Assembly (NCBI GenBank): GCA_903938815.1
Contig: CAJAES010000107.1
Span: 1 to 64,000, forward strand
Length of the DNA: 64,000 nt
Reading direction: 5' to 3'
From: an uncultured beta proteobacterium
GTDB lineage: Bacteria > Pseudomonadota > Gammaproteobacteria > Burkholderiales > Burkholderiaceae_C
The notes below the pieces were generated by a model. That model did no database searches and had not been told where the DNA came from. It worked only from the letters and a program-made list of their open reading frames with translations. Below, piece by piece: positions 32,338 to 40,979 of this stretch (within the stretch, counting starts at the first letter, position 1; every line of letters starts with the position of its first letter). A program made the position numbers and the translations under genes.

Positions 32338-33603
32338 TCATTCGTAGCGCCGGCTGTCCTCGATCACCTTGCCGTCGTTCGGCAGGCTGCCCGGCGCGAC
32401 CAGTGCCACCTCGCCCCGCAGCTTGGTCACGTCCCGCAGGCTGCGCGCCAGCGCCTCGGCCAACCCCTCGTGGGAATCGGCGCACTCGGCCCGCAGCGTC
32501 ATGCGGTCGTTGGCCATCTCGCCTTCGATGACGAGGCGGCCGCGGCTGACTTCCGGGTGGCGTTTCAAGACATCGGCCACCTGGCCCGGGTGAACGAACA
32601 TGCCGCGCACCTTGGCGGTCTGGTCGGCGCGCCCCATCCAGCCCTTGATGCGGGGCGCCGTGCGGCCCGTGGCGCATCGGCCGCCCAGCACGGCCGACAG
32701 GTCGCCGGTACCGAAGCGGACCAGCGGGTAATCGGGGTTGAGCGTGGTGACGACGACCTCGCCGACCTCGCCGTCGGGCACGGGCTCGCCGGTGCCCGGC
32801 CGGACGATCTCGACGATCACGCCTTCGTCGAGCACCAGGCCCTCGCGGGCCTCGGTCTCGTAGGCGACGAGCCCGAGGTCTGCGGTGCCGTAGCTCTGGT
32901 AGGCCTGGATGCCGCGCGCGGCGAACGCATCGCGCAGCGAGGGCGGGAACGCCTCGCCGCCGACCGAGGCCTTGCGCAGGAAGGGCATCGCCAGGCCGGC
33001 TTCGTCCGCCTTCTCGAGCGCGATGCGCAGGAAGCTCGGCGTGCCCATGTAGGCATCGGGCCGCAACTCCTGCATGGCCTGCAACTGCAGTTCGGTATTG
33101 CCCACGCCGCCCGGAAACACCGTGCAGCCGATCGCGAGGGCGCCCGTTTCCATCATCGAGCCAGCTGGGGTGAGGTGGTAGCTGAAACTGTTGTGCACCA
33201 GATCGCCGCCGCGCAGGCCGGCGGCGAACAGCGCGCGGCCGAAGCGCCAGTAGTCGCGTGCGGCCCCTTCGGGTTCGTAGATCGGGCCGGGCGACTGGAA
33301 CACGCGCAGCGCCGCGCGCTGGCCGCCGAGTGCGCGCCATCCGATGGCGGAAAAGCCGCCGAAGGGGTCTCCGCCCGCAGCCCGCGCGGCCTTCTGGCGT
33401 TCAAGCAGTTCGTGCTTGCGGGTCACGGGCAGGGCCGTGAGCGCGCTGCGCGTCGTCACCGCCCGGGCGTCCACGCCAGCCAGCACCACCGCACCTGCCC
33501 CGGTGGCCTGGAAGGCTGCCACGCGGGCGGGCAACGCCGCCATCAGCGCTGCCTCGCGCGCGCCCGGGTCGCGGGTCTCGAGGCCGTCGTAGTGTTCGCT
33601 CAT
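32338..33603 (-). CDS. Phenylacetate-CoA ligase-like AMP-forming enzyme
   Basis: This 421-residue protein belongs to the adenylate-forming superfamily, PaaK branch. It carries a shortened N-terminus, a core with YQSYGTADLGLVAYE and the hinge region PLVRFGTGDLSAV and IKGWMGRADQTAKVRGMFVH, and a small C-terminal domain. PaaK-like enzymes make acyl-CoA from aromatic or other carboxylic acids with ATP. The substrate is not predictable. The typical phosphate-binding loop of PaaK (SSGTTG) is not obvious, a point worth checking. The start ATG overlaps the upstream small gene by 4 bases. Confidence 0.82.
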   Translation of the reverse strand: MSEHYDGLETRDPGAREAALMAALPARVAAFQATGAGAVVLAGVDARAVTTRSALTALPVTRKHELLERQKAARAAGGDPFGGFSAIGWRALGGQRAALRVFQSPGPIYEPEGAARDYWRFGRALFAAGLRGGDLVHNSFSYHLTPAGSMMETGALAIGCTVFPGGVGNTELQLQAMQELRPDAYMGTPSFLRIALEKADEAGLAMPFLRKASVGGEAFPPSLRDAFAARGIQAYQSYGTADLGLVAYETEAREGLVLDEGVIVEIVRPGTGEPVPDGEVGEVVVTTLNPDYPLVRFGTGDLSAVLGGRCATGRTAPRIKGWMGRADQTAKVRGMFVHPGQVADVLKRHPEVSRGRLVIEGEMANDRMTLRAECADSHEGLAEALARSLRDVTKLRGEVALVAPGSLPNDGKVIEDSRRYE

Positions 33604-33884
33604 TCTTCGCGTTCCCATTGCTGCAGGCGCTTCTTCACGGTGTCGACGAAGCGTCGGACGTCCAGGCTGTTGGCCAGGCGTTCGGGGGTCCATTCGGGGT
33701 TGGTAGCGGGCCGTCGAGCCAGGAGAGCCTCGATGGCCGTCTCCGTGGCCTGAAGGCTGATCACTGGTCGGCCCTTGATCTCGTAGCGGTCGCCGCGTTC
33801 GACCAGGGGCTTCAGGTCGCGGAGTTGGCGCTTGAGCAACACCAGGGCTTCGGCCGGCTTGAAGGGGGGCGCGGCGAACTCCAT
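33600..33884 (-). CDS. Small conserved protein of unknown function in the Liv operon
   Basis: This 94-residue protein (MEFAAPPFKPAEALVLLKRQ) is mostly helical and charged, with no signal peptide or membrane segment. I do not recognise a family. It begins 2 bases after the livF stop and overlaps the PaaK-like start by 4 bases, so it is translated as part of the operon. It might be an adaptor or chaperone for one of the ligases; that is speculation. Confidence 0.75.
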   Translation of the reverse strand: MEFAAPPFKPAEALVLLKRQLRDLKPLVERGDRYEIKGRPVISLQATETAIEALLARRPATNPEWTPERLANSLDVRRFVDTVKKRLQQWEREE

Positions 33885-33885
33885 C

Positions 33886-34692
33886 TCACGCCAGCCAGCG
33901 CTTGCGGCGGCGGTAGCTCTTGCCGTCCTTGAAGCTCTTGCGGTCACCGCCGCCCATGCCGAGGTAGAACTCCTTGACGTCCTCGTTCTCGCGCAGGGCC
34001 TTGGCCTCGCCGTCCATCACGATGCGGCCGTTCTCGAGGATGTAGCCGTAGTCTGAGTAGCGCAGCGCCATGTTGGTGTTCTGCTCGGCCAGCAGGAACG
34101 TGACGCCCTCGCGCTGGTTCAGGTCCTTCACGATCTCGAACACCTCTTCGACGATCTGCGGCGCCAAGCCCATGCTGGGCTCGTCGAGCAGCACCATCTT
34201 CGGGTTGGCCATCAGCGCCCGGCCGATGGCGCACATCTGCTGCTCGCCGCCCGAGGTGTAGGCCGCCTGGCTGCCGCGCCGCGTCTTCAGCCGCGGGAAG
34301 TAGTTGTAGACCTTCTCGAGGGTGGCCGCGATGGCCGCCTTGCCGTCCTTGCGCGTGTAGGCCCCCGTCATCAGGTTGTCCTCGATCGACAGGTGTGCGA
34401 AGCAGTGACGCCCCTCCATGACCTGGATGACGCCGCGCTCGACCATGTCCGAGGTGCTGAGCTTTTCGATGCGCTCGCCGCGCAGTTCGATGGTGCCCTT
34501 GGTGACCTCGCCGCGCTCGCCGGCCAGCAGGTTGCTGACCGCGCGCAGCGTGGTCGTCTTGCCCGCGCCATTGCCGCCCAGCAGCGCGACGATGCCGCGT
34601 TCGGGCACCTGCAGCGAGACGCCCTTGAGCACGAGGATCACGTGGTTGTAGATGACCTCGATGCCATTGACGTTCAGGAGAATGTTGCTCAT
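33886..34692 (-). CDS. livF: Branched-chain amino acid-type ABC transporter ATP-binding protein LivF
   Basis: This 268-residue ATPase has Walker A GGNGAGKTTT near residues 40-49, the signature TSGGEQQMCAIGRALM, and Walker B VLLDEPSMGLAP. It is the LivF-type subunit that pairs with LivG. The chosen ATG (MSNILLNVNGIEVIYNHVIL) matches family starts; longer readings have no support. The C-terminus is extended by a basic YRRRKRW tail. Confidence 0.93.
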   Translation of the reverse strand: MSNILLNVNGIEVIYNHVILVLKGVSLQVPERGIVALLGGNGAGKTTTLRAVSNLLAGERGEVTKGTIELRGERIEKLSTSDMVERGVIQVMEGRHCFAHLSIEDNLMTGAYTRKDGKAAIAATLEKVYNYFPRLKTRRGSQAAYTSGGEQQMCAIGRALMANPKMVLLDEPSMGLAPQIVEEVFEIVKDLNQREGVTFLLAEQNTNMALRYSDYGYILENGRIVMDGEAKALRENEDVKEFYLGMGGGDRKSFKDGKSYRRRKRWLA

Positions 34693-34765
34693 CGGCGACC
34701 TTGTGGCTTGTTCCAGCGCCGCACGCGGCGCTCGAAGAAGGGGCCCGCCCAGGGCCCCTCGGTCA

Positions 34766-36088
34766 TCAGGACTGGCAGTCGGCCGGGGTACGGCGCTGCA
34801 GCTTCTTCTCGGCAAGGTACTTGTCGGCGGCCGCACGCACCAGCGGCTTCAGGATCTGCTCGTCGGCCTGCAGCCAGTCCGACGTGAATTCCCACTTCTT
34901 GCCGTCCCAGGTGTGCACGCGAGCCCAGTTGGCGCCCATGTGGTCGGCGCAGCTGGTGCTGATCGGGCGCAGAACGCCGGCAAAGCCCAGCGCGTCGAGC
35001 TTCTTCTGGTCGAGCGACAGGTTCTCATAGCCCCAGCGAGCCTGCTCGCCGGTGATGACCTTGCCCTTGCCGAAGCGTTCCTGTGCGCGCTTGACGCCTT
35101 CAACGGCGAACATGGCGCTCATCAGGCCGCGCATGTAGAGCACCTGGCCGACTTCTTCCTTCGGGCCCGTGCCCTGGCCCTTGGCGTGCAGTTCCTTCAG
35201 CACGTCCTGGACGATCTTCGAGTTGGTCTCGGTGCCGTGCTGCATGGTCACGGCGTTGTAGCCCTTCGCACCCTCGGCCACGTCCTTCACGTCAGGCTCT
35301 GCGCCCGCCCACCACACGCCGTACATCTTCTCGCGCGGGAAGCCGGTGGCCTGCGCTTCCTTCAGTGCGGTGCTGTTCATCACGCCCCAGCCCCACAGCA
35401 GCACGTAGTCAGGACGGCTCTGGCGGATCTGCAGCCAGGTCGACTTCTGCTCGATGCCAGGGCTCGTCACCGGCAGCAGCGGCATCTCGAAGCCGTGCAT
35501 CTTGGCGCGTTCCTGCAGCAGGGGGATCGGCTCCTTGCCGAACGGGCTGTCGTGGTAGACCAGCGCGATCTTCTTGCCCTTGAGCTTGTCCAGGCCGCCT
35601 TCCTTCTTGCCGATGTGCTGGATCAGCGCGTCGGCCGCCAGCCAGTAGGTGCCCGCGATCGGGAAGTTCCACTTGAAGGCCATGCCGTCGGCGCTTTCGC
35701 TGCGGCCATAGCCGGCGGTGATCAGCGGGATCTTGTCGATCGGCGCCTTTTCGGTCAGCGCGAAGGTGATGCCGGTAGACAGCGGCTGGAACACCGTGGC
35801 GCCCTTGCCCTTCAGGCGCTCGTAGCACTCGACACCCTTGTCGGTGGCGTACCCGGTCTCGCACTCCTCGTAGGTGATCTTCACGCCGTTCAGCGCGTTC
35901 TTGATCTGTGCGTACTTCAGGTAGTCGACGTAGCCGTTGGCGAAGGGAACGCCGTTCGGCGAGAAAGGCCCCGTGCGGTAGACCAGCGCGGGGAAGAACT
36001 GCTCCTTGGCCTGCGCCTGTGCGGCGTCGGCTGCGAGCAGTGCGCCCGCTGCCAGGGTGAGCGTTGCGGTGAGTGATGCCAGTTTCAT
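34766..36088 (-). CDS. ABC transporter substrate-binding protein (Liv family)
   Basis: This 440-residue periplasmic protein has a signal peptide (cleavage near AAQAQAKE) and the two-lobed type I binding fold of the LivK/LivJ kind. It is longer than LivK (about 370) and resembles the receptors in aromatic-acid and other Liv-type clusters. Conserved lobes include FFPALVYRTGPFSPNGVPF and ALVYHDSPFGKEPIPLLQ. Cysteines are visible (such as YEECETGYATDKGVECYE). It sits between livM and livF. Confidence 0.9.
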   Translation of the reverse strand: MKLASLTATLTLAAGALLAADAAQAQAKEQFFPALVYRTGPFSPNGVPFANGYVDYLKYAQIKNALNGVKITYEECETGYATDKGVECYERLKGKGATVFQPLSTGITFALTEKAPIDKIPLITAGYGRSESADGMAFKWNFPIAGTYWLAADALIQHIGKKEGGLDKLKGKKIALVYHDSPFGKEPIPLLQERAKMHGFEMPLLPVTSPGIEQKSTWLQIRQSRPDYVLLWGWGVMNSTALKEAQATGFPREKMYGVWWAGAEPDVKDVAEGAKGYNAVTMQHGTETNSKIVQDVLKELHAKGQGTGPKEEVGQVLYMRGLMSAMFAVEGVKRAQERFGKGKVITGEQARWGYENLSLDQKKLDALGFAGVLRPISTSCADHMGANWARVHTWDGKKWEFTSDWLQADEQILKPLVRAAADKYLAEKKLQRRTPADCQS

Positions 36089-36119
36089 GCTTGTCTCCAG
36101 CGGTTGTTTAAGGGACTGC

Positions 36120-37184
36120 TCAGTGAGGGAAAGGCCAAAGCCGCAGCTTCTCCTTGGCCGTGGACCACAGCCGCGCGATGCCGTGCGGCTCCTTGATGAG
36201 GAAGAAGATGATCAGCGCCCCGAAGATCATCACCTTCAGGTGCTCGGCCAGCGCGGTGTCGATGCTCAGGCCGAACATGCGCGGAACGTTGTCCAGCAGG
36301 ATCGGCAGCACGACGATGAACGCAGCGCCGAAGAAGCTGCCCATGATCGAGCCGAGGCCGCCGATGATCACCATGAACAGCAGGTCGAAGGAGCGCGTGA
36401 TGTTGAAGGCCGCCGGCTCCCACGAGCCCAGGTGCACGAAGCCCCACAACGCACCCGCGACGCCGACGATGAAACTGCTTACCGCGAAGGCCGTGAGCTT
36501 GGCGTAGACGGGCCGGATGCCGATGACGGCCGCTGCGACGTCCATGTCGCGGATGGCCATCCATTCGCGCCCGATGTGGCCGCGCACCAGGTTCTTGGCC
36601 AGCACCCCGAAGACGATCAGGAAGCCGAGGCAGAACAGGTACTTCTGCACCGGCGACTCGATCGGGACTCCGAGCACGTTCAGCCCCGCGACACTGACCG
36701 AACCGGAAGCGGAATCGTTGGTCACCCACTTCAGGCGCAGGCAGGCCCAGTCCACGAAGAACTGTGCGGCCAGCGTGGCCACTGCCAGGTACAAGCCCTT
36801 GATGCGCAGGCTCGGGATACCGAAGAAGACGCCCACCACCGTGGCGCACATGCCGCCCATCAGCAGCGAAGCGATCACCGGCATGCCCTCGACGCGCACC
36901 TGGAAGTTGTAGGCCGCGTAGGCGCCCACCGCCATGAAGGCGCCGGTGCCCAGCGAGACCTGCCCGCAGTAGCCGACGAGGATGTTCAGGCCCAGCGCCG
37001 CCAGGCTGAGGATCAGGAAGGGGATCAGCACCGCGCGGAACAGGTACTCCGGCGCGACGAACGGGACCACCGCCACCGCGAAGGCGAGCAGAAGCCCGAT
37101 GAAGATGCGGTCCTGGGCGATCGGGAAGACCTGCTGGTCCGCCGCATAGCTGGTCTTGAACTGGCCGTTTTCGCGGTAGAGCAT
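36120..37184 (-). CDS. livM: Liv-type ABC transporter permease LivM
   Basis: This 354-residue inner-membrane permease has around ten hydrophobic segments and the conserved LivM region (IRDMDVAAAVIGIRPVYAKL) that contacts the ATPase. It starts 3 bases after livH on the same strand. Length and order match LivHMG systems. Confidence 0.93.
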   Translation of the reverse strand: MLYRENGQFKTSYAADQQVFPIAQDRIFIGLLLAFAVAVVPFVAPEYLFRAVLIPFLILSLAALGLNILVGYCGQVSLGTGAFMAVGAYAAYNFQVRVEGMPVIASLLMGGMCATVVGVFFGIPSLRIKGLYLAVATLAAQFFVDWACLRLKWVTNDSASGSVSVAGLNVLGVPIESPVQKYLFCLGFLIVFGVLAKNLVRGHIGREWMAIRDMDVAAAVIGIRPVYAKLTAFAVSSFIVGVAGALWGFVHLGSWEPAAFNITRSFDLLFMVIIGGLGSIMGSFFGAAFIVVLPILLDNVPRMFGLSIDTALAEHLKVMIFGALIIFFLIKEPHGIARLWSTAKEKLRLWPFPH

Positions 37185-37187
37185 GGG

Positions 37188-38117
37188 TCAGACCCGATCG
37201 ATGATTTTTTCGCCGAACAGGCCTTGCGGCCGCACCAGCAGGACGATGAGCACCAGCACGTAGCCGAACCAGATCTCGATGCCGCCACCGAGCATGGGGC
37301 CGATGTAGACCTCGGACAGCTTCTCGCCCACGCCGATGATCAGGCCGCCGATGATGGCGCCCGGCACGCTGGTGAGGCCACCGAGGATCACAACCGGCAG
37401 CGCCTTCAGCGCGACCTGGCTCAGCGAGAACTGCACGCCGAGCTTGCTGCCCCAGATCATGCCGGCCACGAGTGCCACGAAGCCGGCCACGCTCCAGACG
37501 ATGACCCAGATGCGCGACAGCGGGATGCCGATGCTCTGCGCCGCCTGGTGGTCGTCCGCCACCGCGCGCAGTGCGCGGCCGGTGGCCGTCTTCTGGAAGA
37601 AGAGGCTGAGCGATGCGACCAGGGCGGCGGCGATGGCGGCCGCGTAGAGGTCTTCCTTGTTCACGAGGATCCCGCCCTGGAAGGTGCTCTCCAGCAGGAA
37701 GATCGGGTCCTTCGGCAGGCCGACGTCGATCTTGTAGATGTCGCTGCCGAAGACCGTCTGGCCGAAGCCGTCCAGGAAGTAGGTGATGCCCAGGGTGGCC
37801 ATCAGCAGCGTGATGCCTTCCTGGTTGACCAGCTTGCCCAGCACCAGACGCTCCACGAGCCAGGCTACCGCGATCATCACCAGCATGGCGCCCGCGAAGG
37901 CCAGGATGTTGGCCAGCAGCTTGCTGTCGAAGCCCAGCAGCGCAGGAAACCATTCGGCGAATCGCGCCATGGCCAGTGCTGCGAACAGCACCATCGCGCC
38001 CTGCGCGAAGTTGAAGACGCCGCTGGCCTTGAAGATGAGCACGAAGCCCAGCGCCACCAGCGAATACAGCATGCCCGTCATCAGGCCGCCGAGAAGGGTT
38101 TCGAGAAACGGTCCCAT
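37188..38117 (-). CDS. livH: Liv-type ABC transporter permease LivH
   Basis: This 309-residue permease begins MGPFLETLLGGLMTGMLYSL and includes the family's GRALRAVADDHQAAQSIGI loop, the EAA-like contact with the ATPase. It works with LivM as the transmembrane channel. It lies 9 bases from livG and 3 from livM. Confidence 0.93.
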   Translation of the reverse strand: MGPFLETLLGGLMTGMLYSLVALGFVLIFKASGVFNFAQGAMVLFAALAMARFAEWFPALLGFDSKLLANILAFAGAMLVMIAVAWLVERLVLGKLVNQEGITLLMATLGITYFLDGFGQTVFGSDIYKIDVGLPKDPIFLLESTFQGGILVNKEDLYAAAIAAALVASLSLFFQKTATGRALRAVADDHQAAQSIGIPLSRIWVIVWSVAGFVALVAGMIWGSKLGVQFSLSQVALKALPVVILGGLTSVPGAIIGGLIIGVGEKLSEVYIGPMLGGGIEIWFGYVLVLIVLLVRPQGLFGEKIIDRV

Positions 38118-38126
38118 CGTGTGTCC

Positions 38127-38912
38127 TCAGTGGCTCGTACCGAGGTACGCGCTGATGACTTCAGGGTCGGCGCGCACTTCCTCGGGCGAGCCGTCGCCGA
38201 TCTTCTTGCCGTAGTCGAGCACGACCACGCGGTCCGAGATGTCCATCACCACCCCCATGTCGTGCTCGATCAGCACGATGGTCGTGCCGAACTCGTCGTT
38301 CACGTCCAGGATGAAGCGGCTCATGTCCTGCTTCTCCTCGACGTTCATGCCCGCCATGGGCTCGTCGAGCAGCAGCACCTGCGGCTCCATCGCGAGCGCG
38401 CGGCCGAGGTCGACGCGCTTTTGCAGGCCGTAGGGCAGTCGGCCCACGGGCGTCTTGCGGAAGGCCTGGATCTCGAGGAAATCGATGATGCCCTCGACGA
38501 ACGCGCGATGCTCGTTCTCCTCGCGTTCGGCTGCGCCCCAGCGGACGGCCTGCTGGAAGATGTTGGTCTTCATGCGCAGGTTGCGGCCCGTCATGATGTT
38601 GTCCAGCACGCTCATGCCCTTGAAGAGTGCGAGGTTCTGGAACGTGCGCCCGATGCCCATCTCGGCCACCTGGCGGCTGTTCATGTGGCTGAAGGTCTGG
38701 CCGCGGAAGGTGATGCTGCCCTGCTGCGGCGTGTACACGCCGTTGATGCAGTTCAGCATGCTGCTCTTGCCCGCGCCGTTGGGCCCGATGATGGCGCGCA
38801 CCTCGTGCTCGCGTACGTTGAAGCTGATGTCGGTCAGCGCCTTCACGCCGCCGAAGGCCAGCGAGATGTTCTTCACGTCGAGGATGACCTCGCCGATCTT
38901 CTTTTCAGCCAT
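38127..38912 (-). CDS. livG: Liv-type ABC transporter ATP-binding protein LivG
   Basis: This 261-residue ATPase has Walker A GPNGAGKSS, the LivG-specific GRTFQNLALFKGMSVLDN segment, a signature region LPYGLQKRVDLGRALA, and Walker B VLLLDEPMAGMN. The LSGGQ motif is written LPYGLQKR, which departs from the usual LSGG. Its ATG shares its first base with the last base of the upstream synthetase stop (TGATG), so the ligase and the transporter are tightly coupled. Confidence 0.92.
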   Translation of the reverse strand: MAEKKIGEVILDVKNISLAFGGVKALTDISFNVREHEVRAIIGPNGAGKSSMLNCINGVYTPQQGSITFRGQTFSHMNSRQVAEMGIGRTFQNLALFKGMSVLDNIMTGRNLRMKTNIFQQAVRWGAAEREENEHRAFVEGIIDFLEIQAFRKTPVGRLPYGLQKRVDLGRALAMEPQVLLLDEPMAGMNVEEKQDMSRFILDVNDEFGTTIVLIEHDMGVVMDISDRVVVLDYGKKIGDGSPEEVRADPEVISAYLGTSH

Positions 38913-40858
38913 CAGGCGGCCCTCTTCATCGCCGGGAACGTCTTCACATCGGCGATCTTCAGCGTCGCCGAGACGACGCCGCTGCGTCCGTCCTCGAACT
39001 TCACCGCGGTCTCGATGAACTGTTCGGTCCTGCCGCCGTACAGAGCGTCCACCAGCACCTGGTAGCGCTCGCCGATGAACCCGCGGCGCACCTTGCGCGT
39101 GCGCGTGAGTTCGCCGTCGTCGGCGTCGAGTTCCTTGTGCAGGATCAGGAACCGGCTCACCTGGCTGCCGGCCAGAAGCGCGTCCTGAGCCAGGTCGGCG
39201 TTGACCTTCTCCACGCACTCCTGGATGAGCGCGTAGACCTCGGGCTTCTGCGCCAGGTCGGTGTAGCCGCCGTAGGGCAGGTTGCGCTTCTCGGCCCAGT
39301 TGCCCACGGCGTCGAAGTCGATGTTGATGAAGGCGCAGGCCTTTTCGCGGCGGTCGCCGAAGGCCACCGCCTCCTTGATGAAGGGAAAGAACTTCAGCTT
39401 GTTCTCGACGTACTTGGGCGCGAACATGGCGCCGTCGTGCGGGCCACCCATCAGGCGTCCGACGTCCTTCGCGCGGTCGATGATCTTCAGGTGGCCGCCG
39501 GCATCCAGGAAGCCCGCGTCACCCGTGTGATACCAGCCGTCGGCGGTCAGCACCTCGGCCGTGGCTTCGGGGTTCTTGTAGTACTCGCGCAGCAGGCCCG
39601 GGCTCTTGACCATGATCTCGCCGTTGTCGGCGAGCTTGATCTCCACGCCCTCGATGGGCACGCCCACGGTGTCGGCCTTGGCCTCGTGGTCGGGCTGCAG
39701 GCACACGAACACGGCGGTCTCGGTGCTGCCGTAGAGCTGCTTGAGATTGATGCCGATCGAGCGGTAGAAGGTGAACAGGTCGGGGCCGATGGCCTCGCCG
39801 GCGGTGTAGGCCACCCGCACCCGCGACAGACCCAGCGTGTTGCGCAGCGGGCCGTAGACGAAGAACTTGCCCAGCGCGTACTTCAGCTTGTCCAGGCCGC
39901 TCACCGGCTTGTCGTCCATGATGGCCGGGCCGACACGCCTGGCCACATCCATCGCGCGGTGGAACATCCAGCGCTTGATGGCGCCTGCGTCCTCCATGCG
40001 GATCATCACGCTCGTGAGCAGGCCCTCGAAGACCCGCGGCGGCGCGAAGTAGTACGTGGGCCCGATCTCCTTGAGATCGATCATCACGGTGGCCGAGGAC
40101 TCGGGGCAGTTGACCACGTAGCCGCAGGCCAGCCACTGCGCGTAGCTGAAGATGTTCTGCCCGATCCAGGCTGGCGGCAGGTAGGCCAGCACTTCCTCGG
40201 CGGACGTGAGCTTGTCGAAGCGTGCGCCCGCGCCGGCGCGGTCCATCAGCGTGAAGTGCGTGTGCACCACGCCCTTCGGCTTGCCGGTCGTGCCGGAGGT
40301 GAAGAACATCGCGGCCACGTCTTTGGCGCTGCCCCGGGCGATCTCGGCGTCGAAGTACTGCGGGTGCGCGCCGTTCCAGGCTTCGCCGGCGGCGAGCAGG
40401 CTGTCCATCGACGCCAGGCCGGGCTCGTCGTAGTTGCGCAGGCCGCGGGGCTCGTCGTACCAGATGCGGCCGATCAGCGGGCATTCCGGGCGGATCTCGA
40501 GCAGCTTGTCCACCTGCTCCTGGTCCTCGACGATCGCGAAGCGCACGTCGGCGTTCTGGATCGGAAACACGAACTCGGTGGTCGCGGCGTCCTGGTACAG
40601 CGGCACCGGGATGCCGCCCAGCGACTGCACGGCCAGCATCGAGGCATACAGGCGCGGGCGGTTCTCGCCCACCACCACCACGTGCTCGCCACGCTGCAAC
40701 CCCGCCTCGGCCAGGCCGCCGGCCAGTTGGCGCACCAGCTTGGCCAGTTCGGCCCATGTGGTGGTCTGCCAGATGCCGAATTCCTTGATGCGCAAGGCGG
40801 CGGCCTGGGGCCGCTCGGCGGCGTGGCGAAGCATCTGCTGCGGAAAAGTCGACTGCAC
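38912..40858 (-). CDS. AMP-forming acyl-CoA synthetase (long-chain type)
   Basis: This 648-residue adenylating enzyme has the phosphate loop MFFTSGTTGKPKG, the core QLYGSTETAVF and hinge DGWYHTGDAGFLDAGGHLKI. The type is that of large FadD-like or long-chain synthetases with an insert before the C-terminal domain. It makes acyl-CoA from a carboxylic acid, ATP and CoA. The start is GTG at 40858, chosen for GGAGGG located 5 bases upstream; the ATG at MLRHAAERP is an alternative nine codons later. It is the first gene of the Liv operon and is divergent from a Crp/Fnr gene. Confidence 0.9.
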   Translation of the reverse strand: MQSTFPQQMLRHAAERPQAAALRIKEFGIWQTTTWAELAKLVRQLAGGLAEAGLQRGEHVVVVGENRPRLYASMLAVQSLGGIPVPLYQDAATTEFVFPIQNADVRFAIVEDQEQVDKLLEIRPECPLIGRIWYDEPRGLRNYDEPGLASMDSLLAAGEAWNGAHPQYFDAEIARGSAKDVAAMFFTSGTTGKPKGVVHTHFTLMDRAGAGARFDKLTSAEEVLAYLPPAWIGQNIFSYAQWLACGYVVNCPESSATVMIDLKEIGPTYYFAPPRVFEGLLTSVMIRMEDAGAIKRWMFHRAMDVARRVGPAIMDDKPVSGLDKLKYALGKFFVYGPLRNTLGLSRVRVAYTAGEAIGPDLFTFYRSIGINLKQLYGSTETAVFVCLQPDHEAKADTVGVPIEGVEIKLADNGEIMVKSPGLLREYYKNPEATAEVLTADGWYHTGDAGFLDAGGHLKIIDRAKDVGRLMGGPHDGAMFAPKYVENKLKFFPFIKEAVAFGDRREKACAFINIDFDAVGNWAEKRNLPYGGYTDLAQKPEVYALIQECVEKVNADLAQDALLAGSQVSRFLILHKELDADDGELTRTRKVRRGFIGERYQVLVDALYGGRTEQFIETAVKFEDGRSGVVSATLKIADVKTFPAMKRAA

Positions 40859-40911
40859 CGGAACCCTCCAAGGCACTGGAGCGCATTGTGTGGACGATGT
40901 TTGACGCCTTG

Positions 40912-40929
40912 TTGTCGTTGTGACGACAA
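40912..40929. promoter_or_regulatory. Perfect palindrome in the ligase/Crp divergent region
   Basis: TTGTCGT and ACGACAA (40912-40918 and 40923-40929) are separated by TGTG, a perfect 7-4-7 inverted repeat. On the plus strand TTGACG (40901-40906) and GACAAT (40925-40930) form a possible promoter whose -10 overlaps the palindrome. The site could be the operator of the adjacent Crp/Fnr-type regulator for both directions. Confidence 0.6.
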
Positions 40930-40979
40930 TTCGCGGGAACCCCCTATCAGGCATTTCCCGGATGCCTTGCCGAGCGAGC

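Noticed and set aside
36006..39065. A 1019-codon open reading frame antisense to the Liv operon
   Set aside because: It lies across liv genes with clear protein families on the other strand, has no ribosome binding site and a composition expected from high GC. The same holds for other long antisense frames, such as 56228-58759 and 47346-48989.
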